This document shows, in pieces, positions 43,322 to 52,374 of a DNA stretch of 64,000 nucleotides (position 1 is its first letter; the number at the start of each line of letters is the position of its first letter). The notes below the pieces were generated by a model that was given only the letters and a program-made list of their open reading frames with translations, was not told where the DNA came from and did no database searches. The translations under genes were made by a program, and so were the position numbers. The DNA comes from Gracilibacillus timonensis (GTDB taxonomy: Bacteria; Bacillota; Bacilli; Bacillales; Amphibacillaceae): contig NZ_FLKH01000012.1 in NCBI RefSeq assembly GCF_900086715.1, forward strand, positions 1,925,346-1,989,345, written 5' to 3'.

Positions 43322-44017
43322 ATGGATCAGCAACAATTTTTAAATACTATCCGTCATAGCCTTATCGTTTCTTGTCAGGCACTGGAGTATGAGCCGCTTC
43401 ATGGTGCAAATATGATGGCGAAAATGGCACAGGCTGCAAAGGAGGGTGGAGCTAAAGCCATCAGATGTAATACATATGCAGATGCTCGTGCAATCAAAGA
43501 GCAGACAGGCCTTCCTCTTATCTCTATTGTGAAATGTGAGTATTCCGATAGTGAAGTTTTTATTACGCCAACCGTTAAAGAAATACAAGAGCTTCTCCCT
43601 GTTAATCCAGAGGTGATTGCATTAGATGCGACCAATCGTCCACGACCTAGTCAAGAATCATTAAAAGATCTGGTGGATTACATCCATGATCATAGTAGTG
43701 CGCTGGTTATGGGGGATGTTGCAACGGAACGAGATGCTGAGTATGCTGCTACGTGTAACGTGGATATCCTCTCTTCTACGCTATCAGGTTATACAGAAGA
43801 AACAGCACATAAAATGGGGCCAGACTTTAATCTTGTTAAACAACTCGTCACTGTCTATGATATTCCGGTGATTGCGGAGGGAAAGATTCATACACCAGAA
43901 CAGGCTCAAAAAATGTTGGCGCTGGGAGCTTGGTCAGTAGTAGTGGGCGGAGCAATCACTAGACCACAGCTCATTACAAAAACATTTGTCTCCGCATTAA
44001 AAACGGAGGAGAGGTGA
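43322..44017 (+). CDS. nanE: N-acetylmannosamine-6-phosphate 2-epimerase
   Basis: NanE converts ManNAc-6-P to GlcNAc-6-P. This 231-residue TIM barrel has the normal length and blocks: SLIVSCQALEYEPLH, AKEGGAKAIRCNT, PLISIVKCEYSDSEVFITPT, ALDATNRPRP, STLSGYTEET, PVIAEGKIHTPEQA and VVVGGAITRPQ. No sialic acid lyase (NanA) or sialidase is encoded nearby, so ManNAc or a ManNAc-containing compound, rather than free sialic acid, is the likely source. It overlaps none of its neighbours but is tightly spaced in the operon. Confidence 0.9.
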   Translation: MDQQQFLNTIRHSLIVSCQALEYEPLHGANMMAKMAQAAKEGGAKAIRCNTYADARAIKEQTGLPLISIVKCEYSDSEVFITPTVKEIQELLPVNPEVIALDATNRPRPSQESLKDLVDYIHDHSSALVMGDVATERDAEYAATCNVDILSSTLSGYTEETAHKMGPDFNLVKQLVTVYDIPVIAEGKIHTPEQAQKMLALGAWSVVVGGAITRPQLITKTFVSALKTEER

Positions 44018-44021
44018 GTTG

Positions 44022-45596
44022 ATGAAACAAGAACAAGCTGATGTTATCGTTGTAGGCGGAGGATTAGGGGGATGTGCCGCTGCCCTAGCGGTCGCCAAAA
44101 TGGGATTAAGGGTAATTATGACAGAAGAAACAGACTGGATAGGTGGTCAACTAACCAGTCAAGCGGTTCCTCCAGATGAACACCAATGGATTGAAAAGTT
44201 TGGCTGTACAAAAACATATAGAGAATTTCGAAATCGAATTCGCGCATATTATAAAAACAATTACCCTCTAACAGATCAGGCAAAAAAAGATCCATTTCTC
44301 AATCCAGGAAATGGATGGGTCAGTCGACTGTCCCATGAACCAAAAGTTGCATTGCGTGTGTTGCAAGATATGTTAGCACCTTATATTAACAGCAACCAAG
44401 TCATGATACATTTGAATAGTAAACTGATGGAAGCAGAAATGAGTAATGATAAGGTTGCCTCGATAAATATACAACAACAATCATTGTCTCAGGAGATAAT
44501 AAAACTCACCGCTCCTTATTTTGTTGATGCGACGGAGTGTGGAGAGCTTCTTCCTTTAACTAATACAGAATATGTAACTGGAGCAGAGGCTAAGCAAGAG
44601 ACAGGAGAACCACATGCCTTAGATCAACCTAACCCATCAGATATACAAGCGATTACCTATGTGCTTGCCGTAGAATATGTGGAAAACGGTGACTTCGTCA
44701 TTCCAAAACCAGCACAGTACGATTTTTGGAAAACATTCATACCGACTTATTCAGATAAACCGTTACTAAGCTGGTATGCAGTAAACTCTGCAGACATAAC
44801 TAGCTTAAAGGAATTTACTCTTTTACCAAACAGTAAAAAAATAGCTGACTTATTTACCTATCGTCGAGCGATCGATACGAGACATTTAGCTAAAAATTTA
44901 TATGAAGGGGATATATCGCTAATTAATTGGCCACAAAATGATTACTTTTTAGGCTCGATTATAGATGTTTCCGAAAAAGAACGTCAAAGACACTTGGGAA
45001 ATGCAAAACAACTCAGCCTTTCTCTACTATACTGGCTCCAGACAGAGGCTCCTCGTTATGGTGGCGGGCGCGGATATCCAGAACTCCGTTTAGCAACTAC
45101 AGCGTTAGGTACAGAGGATGGGCTAGCGAAATATCCTTATATTCGTGAATCAAGAAGAATAAAAGCCGTTTACACTATAACAGAAAGAGATGTCAGTAAG
45201 GACTTTATAACAGAAAATGAGAGATGTACATTTGAGGATAGTGTCGGTGTGGGAAGTTATCACTTGGATATGCATCATACCACCGTTACAAACAGGACAT
45301 TCTATATCCCTAGTAAACCATATGAAATCCCCTTAGGCGCACTATTACCAGTAAGATTAAAAAATTTACTGCCAGCTTGTAAAAATATTGGAACCACCCA
45401 AATTACTAACAGCTGTTACCGTCTCCACCCAACAGAATGGAACATTGGCGAATCAGTTGGTTATTTAATAGCCTATGCTATTGATAATGATATTTCTCCT
45501 CATCAGGTTCGTGTAGAGAAGAACCATTTGTCTGCTTATCAGCAGTTACTCATAAACAATGGAGTTGAAATTCATTGGCCTGCCGACTTGGAGTGA
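44022..45596 (+). CDS. FAD-dependent oxidoreductase (FAD_oxidored type)
   Basis: A 524-residue flavoprotein. The dinucleotide-binding motif is VIVVGGGLGGCAAALAVAKMG at the N-terminus (Rossmann GxGxxG); TDWIGGQLTSQAVPPDEH, FVDATECGELLPL, GGGRGYPELRL, YIRESRRI and a C-terminal GESVGYLIAYAI follow as in PF12831 proteins. Substrate unknown. The family often sits in carbohydrate loci, and here it is the last gene of the ROK/RpiR-DUF4127-NanE operon. It may oxidise the imported glycoside or its product. ATG 44022 follows a TTG at 44019; AGGTGAG precedes both. Confidence 0.85.
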   Translation: MKQEQADVIVVGGGLGGCAAALAVAKMGLRVIMTEETDWIGGQLTSQAVPPDEHQWIEKFGCTKTYREFRNRIRAYYKNNYPLTDQAKKDPFLNPGNGWVSRLSHEPKVALRVLQDMLAPYINSNQVMIHLNSKLMEAEMSNDKVASINIQQQSLSQEIIKLTAPYFVDATECGELLPLTNTEYVTGAEAKQETGEPHALDQPNPSDIQAITYVLAVEYVENGDFVIPKPAQYDFWKTFIPTYSDKPLLSWYAVNSADITSLKEFTLLPNSKKIADLFTYRRAIDTRHLAKNLYEGDISLINWPQNDYFLGSIIDVSEKERQRHLGNAKQLSLSLLYWLQTEAPRYGGGRGYPELRLATTALGTEDGLAKYPYIRESRRIKAVYTITERDVSKDFITENERCTFEDSVGVGSYHLDMHHTTVTNRTFYIPSKPYEIPLGALLPVRLKNLLPACKNIGTTQITNSCYRLHPTEWNIGESVGYLIAYAIDNDISPHQVRVEKNHLSAYQQLLINNGVEIHWPADLE

Positions 45597-45903
45597 ATTA
45601 CATGTAAATAGAAAGCTTATAATAGTGAGACACTTGATAGATTATACGAATATAAAATGATGTTTGTAAATAAATTAGCTTTTATATGTACAAGGATAAA
45701 ACTCTTGCAAAATAAAATTTACAGTATGAATGAATTTTTCAGGAAGCAATCTTTGTTCTCTTCATTAAATAAAGAATTTAAATTGTTTTATAAAAAAAGC
45801 CGTCCAAGCTATCACTTACAACTGTACAAACAATTTTAAAACAAGAGGAAGCTCTATGATGATGTAAACTTCCTCTTTTAGTTTTTGCTGTTTTACCTCA
45901 TAC
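45597..45903. other. Convergent intergenic region with bidirectional terminator
   Basis: Only a terminator is recognised: AAGAGGAAG (45843-45851) pairs with CTTCCTCTT (45869-45877) and is followed by T-rich sequence on both strands. A 60-codon frame at 45657-45839 has no ribosome site or similarity and is not called as a gene. Confidence 0.65.
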
Positions 45904-48204
45904 TCAATCCCTCCCTCGATACTGCTCCCTATACTTCCCAGGTGTTGTGCCTTCCATTTTGCGAAAGGAGCGGATAAAGTTTTGTGAATTATTATACTTC
46001 AGCCTTTGTGCAATTTCCTTTACAGACATCTTGGTGGAGACTAACCATTCTTTCGCTTTATTTAGGCGATAACGGAGCAAGTATTCGCTAAACGAATAAC
46101 CGGCTTCTTTTTGGAAAATGCTGCTCAAATAATTAGGGTTATAATGCAGCTCAGCAGCTATAATATCAAGTGAAAGATCTTTATCAAAGTTATGATGAAT
46201 CATAGTGATTATTCTATCCGAAATTTTGCGATTCTTGGAATCATCTTTTTCTTCAATATTCTGAATGAGTGGGAGAATAATTTCTGAGCTTACCCAATCA
46301 TGAATAGACTCCATCGATCGAAGGTTTTGAAAATGTGTAATCATTTCTGTTGTTTGAAACTGTTCGACGGATGCTCCCAGTGATTCTTTCAATTCGTATA
46401 ACTCGTACAGGAAACGAGAGAGAATAATTTCTAACTGTTGATGATGAATGTCATGTCGGTCTAGATAATCAAAGAACTTGGTTAATTCTTGTAAAGCAAT
46501 TTCCTTCTCACATAATTTAATCGCATCCAAGATCTTGTTTTTGATCGCAACAGGGTAAGGTGCTACATTGGAATAACGTCTATTCAAATTATCATAAAAA
46601 ATGATAGAACCTTCACCCATCTTCAACCGATACTTAAGTGATTCTTTACTTTCCTTGAAGGCAATATGGGCATATTCCAGTTTTTGATGGGCCTTGCTTA
46701 TACCAATGCTGACTGATAAATGAAGTAGTTCTTTGACTTTGGATTGAATCAACTCCGCCTTTTGGTTTAGTAACCGGGAATATTCCGTTGCATTGTTTGA
46801 TTTCATCATAATTATGGTTATCTGCGTGTCATTGATGACAACAGGTGTTAAGCGCTCTTTCTCTGAAAGCAAGTCCTCCATTAAGTTATTAATCGCAAAT
46901 AGGACCAAATCGTGATCGTTGGAATTGAACTTCTGTTGATCGATTTCATCTATTTTTAGAGAAAAGATCGAGAAAGAAGTCCAGTCTTGTTCATACTGAA
47001 ATGCTTTCACTTTAAGCGGTATTTCTCCTTTTGATACTTTACCTTGTAATAAACGCATCATAAATAATTGTTTCAACTGTGAAACTTGGCTTTGCACTCG
47101 TTTTTCTAACAGATGATTCTGATTTAATAGACGTTCAATGTGGGATTCGATCATGTCGAATTCGTTAACAGGTGCGGTTGTATCTGTTTTTTCATGGTGG
47201 TTGGCATCGATAATTTGCTGTAGTTTTTTGACTGGGCGATATAGAACTTTGCTGCCGACAAAAGCAAAGCATAAAGAAGTAGTTAAGAGAACAATCACAA
47301 TCCAGAATGTGAGCCAGCCAATGGAACTGGATTTCATGTGTAAGTCACTTAGTTTGACGAAGGATAAGTAAGTCCAGTTATTATAGTCTGATGTTTGATA
47401 AGAGATCTTATAATCAACATTATTTAGACGGTATTCAAATTCTCCTTCGAGTGCATTGTTATCAATGTGTTCAAATAGATCTTGAGGTATCTGGCTTGTT
47501 TCCCCTGTATATTCGGTATTGCTCTGTGCGATCGTACGGTTCTCCTCATCTAAGATCAAGAAAGACTCGTTATCATTACTTTGTGCCATAATTTCCCGGA
47601 GTTCACAACTGGGAATAATCACAGAAATCAAACCTGTATTATTCGATGATAAAAGTGGCAGTTTTTTAACAAGATTAATATATTGAGAGCAACTTTTTTT
47701 CGTTGCGTTGGGAAGACCGATTCTGTCTGCCTCTTCGACTAGCCATGCTGATGTATTAGGAATCTGCAGGTAATCTTGATAGATCGTTTGATACGTTTGA
47801 TTATCTAATCGCACGAGTCCGTCGTTATTTAGCAGCCAACGATTGTCTAAGCTAACCAAAATAATATCTTCGATTCCAGTTTCAATCGTCTGTAAATGGT
47901 TTAAATCTTTCCGTAACTGATGAAAATCACTAAATACATTGGCGCGCATATCTTCTCTTAGATAGGCTTGTGTTTGGCCAGAACGGACAAAATAAGTAGT
48001 AGATAGATCAATATATCGCAGAACTTGCTCCACATTGGTTTGAATTTGATAGATATTTTGTTTTTTCTCGTCATTAGAGAAGTCCACGATGGCCTTAGAA
48101 GATTGCCAGTAAGACAGACCGCCAGTGATAATAACAGGTACGGTACTTAAAATAAATAAAAAGGCAATAAGTTTAAAATAATGCCGAGTAGATAATTTTT
48201 TCAT
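45904..48204 (-). CDS. Membrane sensor with AraC-type output (YesS-like)
   Basis: A 766-residue regulator. TM1 is near residues 10-30 (FKLIAFLFILSTVPVIITG) and TM2 near 290-312 (WLTFWIVIVLLTTSLCFAFVG); the 260 residues between form an extracellular sensor of the Cache type. After a cytosolic linker comes a C-terminal AraC domain with two HTHs (LSLDIIAAELHYNPNYLSSIF and MSVKEIAQRLKYNNSQNFIRSF). B. subtilis YesS has this layout and activates the rhamnogalacturonan yes genes, which match the operon to the right. It is transcribed leftward, downstream of the DUF624 gene. Confidence 0.9.
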   Translation of the reverse strand: MKKLSTRHYFKLIAFLFILSTVPVIITGGLSYWQSSKAIVDFSNDEKKQNIYQIQTNVEQVLRYIDLSTTYFVRSGQTQAYLREDMRANVFSDFHQLRKDLNHLQTIETGIEDIILVSLDNRWLLNNDGLVRLDNQTYQTIYQDYLQIPNTSAWLVEEADRIGLPNATKKSCSQYINLVKKLPLLSSNNTGLISVIIPSCELREIMAQSNDNESFLILDEENRTIAQSNTEYTGETSQIPQDLFEHIDNNALEGEFEYRLNNVDYKISYQTSDYNNWTYLSFVKLSDLHMKSSSIGWLTFWIVIVLLTTSLCFAFVGSKVLYRPVKKLQQIIDANHHEKTDTTAPVNEFDMIESHIERLLNQNHLLEKRVQSQVSQLKQLFMMRLLQGKVSKGEIPLKVKAFQYEQDWTSFSIFSLKIDEIDQQKFNSNDHDLVLFAINNLMEDLLSEKERLTPVVINDTQITIIMMKSNNATEYSRLLNQKAELIQSKVKELLHLSVSIGISKAHQKLEYAHIAFKESKESLKYRLKMGEGSIIFYDNLNRRYSNVAPYPVAIKNKILDAIKLCEKEIALQELTKFFDYLDRHDIHHQQLEIILSRFLYELYELKESLGASVEQFQTTEMITHFQNLRSMESIHDWVSSEIILPLIQNIEEKDDSKNRKISDRIITMIHHNFDKDLSLDIIAAELHYNPNYLSSIFQKEAGYSFSEYLLRYRLNKAKEWLVSTKMSVKEIAQRLKYNNSQNFIRSFRKMEGTTPGKYREQYRGRD

Positions 48205-48406
48205 AGTGAACTTCCTTTGTCTGGAGTTATCATCAACTGTGTACTTAATTACAGTAGCTAAGCTGGATGGACAATGTCAGCTCTGTTCGTCCAACTGCAT
48301 ATTGCATGAAGTTTGATTTTTCGAGTCCGTTTCCCTGTTTAAAAAAAGGTTTATTCATCATGTGTCTCAGGTCTAGTGGTCATTATAGCTGGTTTTTGCA
48401 TAACAG

Positions 48407-49063
48407 CTACAATGGAGACACGTTAATCTCTTTTGTTTGTTCTTGTTGTTTTTTTAATAACTGATTAAAACCGATATGGATAATGAACATGCTGGTATAA
48501 GCACTGACGCTGAAGCTAAAAAACAGGGTAATTCCAGGTAAATAAAAAGATAGAAAATAGATTCCTGTTAAGATGGTTAATGCACAAATAGAATAATGTA
48601 AGTTTACCACACCGATAGAAACGGCATAACGGATATACTGCCAGAAAGTTAATTGGTAATGGACATATACCGGGGCAATATAAAGAAGTAACACGGTATA
48701 AAAGAAAGCAGCAATCACAAATAGACCAAATAAAATCGGATATACACTGGAGTCTGCCATTAATCCAGTGTAGTTTAGAAAGACTGATAAAATGTAACCG
48801 ATAGCGTATAACACAAGTCCCAACAGGTTGGATGTAACAAATGTGCTTTTGTACTCAGCGAAAAAAGTTTTAACAATAGAAATATCATACTCCTGAACCA
48901 CCCATTTACGAACAACGGCAAACATGGCAAAAGTAGCGGGAAGCAGTCCTAATAAAATCAATCCTGCTAAAGTAAAGGCAACCCATAATAAATTCAGCCA
49001 AGCAAATCGAGTAACCCAGACACTGATACGGTAGAATCCTCCCCATATTCCAGTTAGTTGCAT
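48407..49063 (-). CDS. DUF624 membrane protein (YesL-like)
   Basis: A membrane protein of 218 residues beginning MQLTGIWGGFYRISVWVTRFAWLNLLW, as in YesL of B. subtilis, with four to five further hydrophobic segments. The frame extends to 49231, but ATG 49063 behind GGAGG on the minus strand matches the family start. DUF624 proteins regularly accompany polysaccharide-importer operons; their function is unknown. A cre-like site lies 75-90 bases upstream. About 200 bases without a gene separate it from the sensor gene. Confidence 0.8.
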   Translation of the reverse strand: MQLTGIWGGFYRISVWVTRFAWLNLLWVAFTLAGLILLGLLPATFAMFAVVRKWVVQEYDISIVKTFFAEYKSTFVTSNLLGLVLYAIGYILSVFLNYTGLMADSSVYPILFGLFVIAAFFYTVLLLYIAPVYVHYQLTFWQYIRYAVSIGVVNLHYSICALTILTGIYFLSFYLPGITLFFSFSVSAYTSMFIIHIGFNQLLKKQQEQTKEINVSPL

Positions 49064-49432
49064 TATAGCACGTCCTCCAATCTTAAAAGTTATATAATAA
49101 GAGAATACCTTGTAATGTTGATTTCGTAAACAATCAATTAAAGCGTTTTCAATGGTGTAATCATCATCTAAGCAAGTTGTAATCGTTGCTACAAAAGGGT
49201 TCGTGATGATAAGTAGCAAAAGAATAATCATTATGTCATCTCTTTTTGTGGGCTAATAGAAAGATGATTATTCTACAAAAAACCTCTAATGAAACATGAG
49301 CTATCATCACGGATGCAGTGAGCTATGAGAAAGTGATTATATACAAAGTGAAGCGTTTTCATTACTATAGGAAATGTACCCAAAATCAATCAATGCGGTA
49401 CAAAATGATAAATATTTTGGAGGGTGGTTAAT
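49064..49432. other. Divergent control region of the pectin locus
   Basis: No gene seen. Two cre-like sites are present: TTAAAGCGTTTTCA (49138-49151, one mismatch to TGNAANCGNTTNCA), upstream of the DUF624 gene, and GTGAAGCGTTTTCA (49348-49361, two mismatches), upstream of the binding-protein gene. This suggests CcpA control in both directions. Promoters were not defined. Confidence 0.6.
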
Positions 49433-50953
49433 TTGAGTAATTGGAGAAAGCTATTTGGAACGGTCTTATTGTTGACATTCATCTTTGTTTTAGCAGCATG
49501 TAATAGCAGTGACAGCTCAAGTGAAGGAGGAAGCAGTTCCTCGGATGATTCGGCCGATGACAGTGGAGGACCATTTGCTTTTACTGTAATGGCCAACTTG
49601 CATACACCAGAAGTACCTGATGAGAAGATATTAGAAAAGATTGAAGAAGAAACCAATACAGACATCGAAATTCAATGGGTACCTGATAATAACTATGATG
49701 ATCGTTTGAACACGGCCTTCGCAACCAATTCTTTGCCAGAGGCTGTGTTTTTGAAAAACCAGGCTTCTTTTATTCAGTTTAGAGAGGCAATAGAAGATGA
49801 GCAGTTTTGGGAAATAGGTCAATTTATTGATGAATTCGATAATCTATCTAAATTGAAGGAGAATGTAGTAGATAATACGCGAGTAAATGGTAATTTATAT
49901 ACCTTGTATCAAGGGCGACCATTATCGCGTCAAGGTATGATTTATCGTAAAGATTGGGCAAATAATTTAGGTTTAGAGGCACCAACTACGACCGATGAAT
50001 TTATGGAAATGGCGCGTGCGTTTACAGAGGATGATCCAGATGGAAACGGAGAAGATGATACATTTGGAGTTACGGACCGAAGTGACTTGATCTATGGTGC
50101 CTTCAAAACGGTTAGTTCGTGGTTTGGAACACCGAATAACTGGGGCGAGCAAGATGGCGAATTAAGACCAGAGTTTATGTTTGATGAGTACAAACAAACG
50201 ATGGATTTTTTCAAAGAAATGCATGAAAATGGCTATATTAATCAGGATTTTCCTGTAACAAGTAAAACAGATCAACAGGAATTTTTTAAGAATGGAACAG
50301 CAGGTATCTACGTTGGTTCAATGGGCGATGTAGCGAGTATCAACTATGACGCAGTAGCGATCAATCCAGATGCCAAATTTGATGTTCAAAATGCTGTGGA
50401 AGGACCGCATGGCGAGTTCGGCACTTGGTCGATTCCGGGATACGGAAGTTTGCTTATGTTTCCGAAAAGCTCTGTAGAGACAGAAGAAGATCTAAAGAAA
50501 ATTCTAGGTTTTTTTGATCAATTGATGGAACCTGAAGTAATGAACTATGCCTATTGGGGTATTGAAGGAGAACATTACGAAGTGGTGGATGGTGCAGCTT
50601 CACCCTCAGACGATCAAGCTTTGACGGATCGAGAAGTCAAACCATATCAAGCAATTGAGATAGGCGAGCCTGAAACGAATGGACGTTACGAAGGGTATCA
50701 TGACTATGACATCAAAGCAAAGGCTGAAGAATTAACCGTTGAGAACGAAGAATATTTAATCGAAGATCCAACCGTTGCTTTATATTCAGAAACCTATGTG
50801 AATGACGGTGCAAGATTGCAAGAAATCATTACAGATGCTACGTATAACTATATAATCGGTCAGATTGATGAAGCAGGTTTCGATGCCGCTGTTGATAAAT
50901 GGGAAGCAGATGGTGGAGAGGATATTATCGCAGAGTATAACGCGGCACAATAA
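49433..50953 (+). CDS. LplA/YtcQ-type substrate-binding lipoprotein, first copy
   Basis: A 506-residue binding protein with lipobox LAAC followed by a Ser/Asp/Gly-rich linker. The loop DDPDGNGEDDTFG near residue 200 is an EF-hand-like calcium site known in this group (for example AlgQ-type proteins). Blocks include MANLHTPEVPDEKI, ATNSLPEAVFLKN, YTLYQGRPLSRQGMIYRKDW and DATYNYIIGQID. TTG 49433 is taken as start, 8 bases after GGAGGG; GTG 49424 overlaps that site. It probably delivers rhamnogalacturonan or related oligosaccharides to the LplB/YtcP-type permeases encoded next. Confidence 0.9.
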   Translation: MSNWRKLFGTVLLLTFIFVLAACNSSDSSSEGGSSSSDDSADDSGGPFAFTVMANLHTPEVPDEKILEKIEEETNTDIEIQWVPDNNYDDRLNTAFATNSLPEAVFLKNQASFIQFREAIEDEQFWEIGQFIDEFDNLSKLKENVVDNTRVNGNLYTLYQGRPLSRQGMIYRKDWANNLGLEAPTTTDEFMEMARAFTEDDPDGNGEDDTFGVTDRSDLIYGAFKTVSSWFGTPNNWGEQDGELRPEFMFDEYKQTMDFFKEMHENGYINQDFPVTSKTDQQEFFKNGTAGIYVGSMGDVASINYDAVAINPDAKFDVQNAVEGPHGEFGTWSIPGYGSLLMFPKSSVETEEDLKKILGFFDQLMEPEVMNYAYWGIEGEHYEVVDGAASPSDDQALTDREVKPYQAIEIGEPETNGRYEGYHDYDIKAKAEELTVENEEYLIEDPTVALYSETYVNDGARLQEIITDATYNYIIGQIDEAGFDAAVDKWEADGGEDIIAEYNAAQ

Positions 50954-51384
50954 GAAAAAAGCGGGCTCTTAAAATGAACATTTTGAGAGCCCTCCCTATC
51001 CTCACAACAGAATGGATAATCATGATCTGTAACGTAAGGATATTTGAACAAAAAATTTGCGATAAGGCTTGATATCAAGGTTATTTGGGATTAGTAAGAT
51101 AATGATTATTTACGTCATGTATCCTTTCCATTACGCTTTTGTTAGGGCAGAGGGAAGTATCAACAGATGGCGTGAACATTACATTACAAGGCAGAGTCCT
51201 TCTATCCGGTGTAATGGTTTATAGAAACCAAGTGATCTGTTCGTATTTTCTCTTGATGTGATCCTCCTATACGGATAATAGAGTCTATGGTGATGGATAA
51301 CACTTTATTGTAGGTCTAGTTGATAACTTGTAAAACCTAGCGTTCTTTTTTACAACAGAAATTGATAAAGAAAGGGTTTGGCTT
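50954..51384. other. Gap between binding-protein and permease genes, with stem-loop
   Basis: A long stem (GGGCTCT 50963-50969 and AGAGCCC 50986-50992, continued by an AAAAT/ATTTT inner stem and a GAAC loop) follows the binding-protein gene and may be a partial terminator. The remaining 390 bases to the permease start show no gene and no clear promoter, although such a length suggests an internal promoter. Confidence 0.6.
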
Positions 51385-52344
51385 ATGGAGCATTCTACAC
51401 TAACCGTAAAAGAACGGAAACAGATTAGAAACATGAAACGTTCGGAAACATGGCGTAATATTAAGAAAAACAAATTAATCTACTTAATGATTTTACCTGG
51501 TTTTCTCTATTTTTTTATCTACAAATATCTCCCTATGTATGGATTAGTCATTTCATTTCAAGATTATAAACCATATAGAGGAATTTTGGGGAGTGACTGG
51601 GTAGGGTTAGAACACTTTCAACGATTATTTGCAAGTTCAGAATTTTGGATGATTTTCAAGAATACTTTGGTCCTTTTTGGACTGCAGATTTTTATCTTTT
51701 TTCCGATTCCTATCATTATTTCCCTTATGCTAAATGAAGTGAGACACCAATTTTTCAAACGTAGTGTACAGACCTTGGTCTATATTCCGCACTTTATGTC
51801 ATGGGTAGTTATTGTGTCTATCAGTTATGTATTGTTAACACTGGATGGCGGAATTGTAAACGCTATCTTAGAATCATTAGGTTTACAGAAAGTCAATTTC
51901 CTTTTAAATGAAGATTGGTTTAGACCTATGTATATCCTGCAGGTTATTTGGCGAGAAGCAGGTTGGGGGACGATTATTTTTTTAGCTGCTATCACAGCAG
52001 TTGATCCGCAATTGTATGAAGCGGCTAGAATGGATGGAGCGAATCGTTTTCGCCAAATGTGGCATATTACCGTGCCAGCAATCCGTAATGTCATCATTGT
52101 CTTATTAATACTGAAAATTGGTGACGTATTGGAACTAGGTTTTGAGCATGTCTACTTATTGTTAAACTCTTCTAATAGAAATGTTGCGGAGATTTTTGAT
52201 ACCTATGTTTATGTGGCAGGTTTACAGCAAGGTCAATTCAGTTACAGTACAGCGGTCGGATTCTTTAAAGGAGGCGTAGGCTTAGCTATGGTAGTATTTG
52301 CAAACTGGTTAGCGAAGAGATTTAACGAAGAAGGTATCTATTAA
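51385..52344 (+). CDS. LplB-type ABC importer permease
   Basis: A 319-residue permease of the LplB/YtcQ-associated type, with a basic N-terminus, first TM LIYLMILPGFLYFFIYKYLPMYGLVISFQDY (family start pattern, in overlapping blocks) and EAA loop YEAARMDGANRFRQMWHITVPAI. It acts with the next gene's product. This group imports complex oligosaccharides and uses a shared ATPase; none is encoded here. Confidence 0.9.
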   Translation: MEHSTLTVKERKQIRNMKRSETWRNIKKNKLIYLMILPGFLYFFIYKYLPMYGLVISFQDYKPYRGILGSDWVGLEHFQRLFASSEFWMIFKNTLVLFGLQIFIFFPIPIIISLMLNEVRHQFFKRSVQTLVYIPHFMSWVVIVSISYVLLTLDGGIVNAILESLGLQKVNFLLNEDWFRPMYILQVIWREAGWGTIIFLAAITAVDPQLYEAARMDGANRFRQMWHITVPAIRNVIIVLLILKIGDVLELGFEHVYLLLNSSNRNVAEIFDTYVYVAGLQQGQFSYSTAVGFFKGGVGLAMVVFANWLAKRFNEEGIY

Positions 52345-52374
52345 AAAAGATAACAGGAAACGAGGTGAAGAGGA

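Noticed and set aside
36813-45596. A sialic acid (nan) operon
   Set aside because: NanE and a ROK kinase are present, but sialic acid lyase, sialidase and known sialate transporters are missing.
45657-45839. A 60-codon plus-strand frame after the FAD oxidoreductase gene
   Set aside because: No ribosome site and a Lys/Phe-rich composition typical of random AT-rich sequence; it ends at the terminator.
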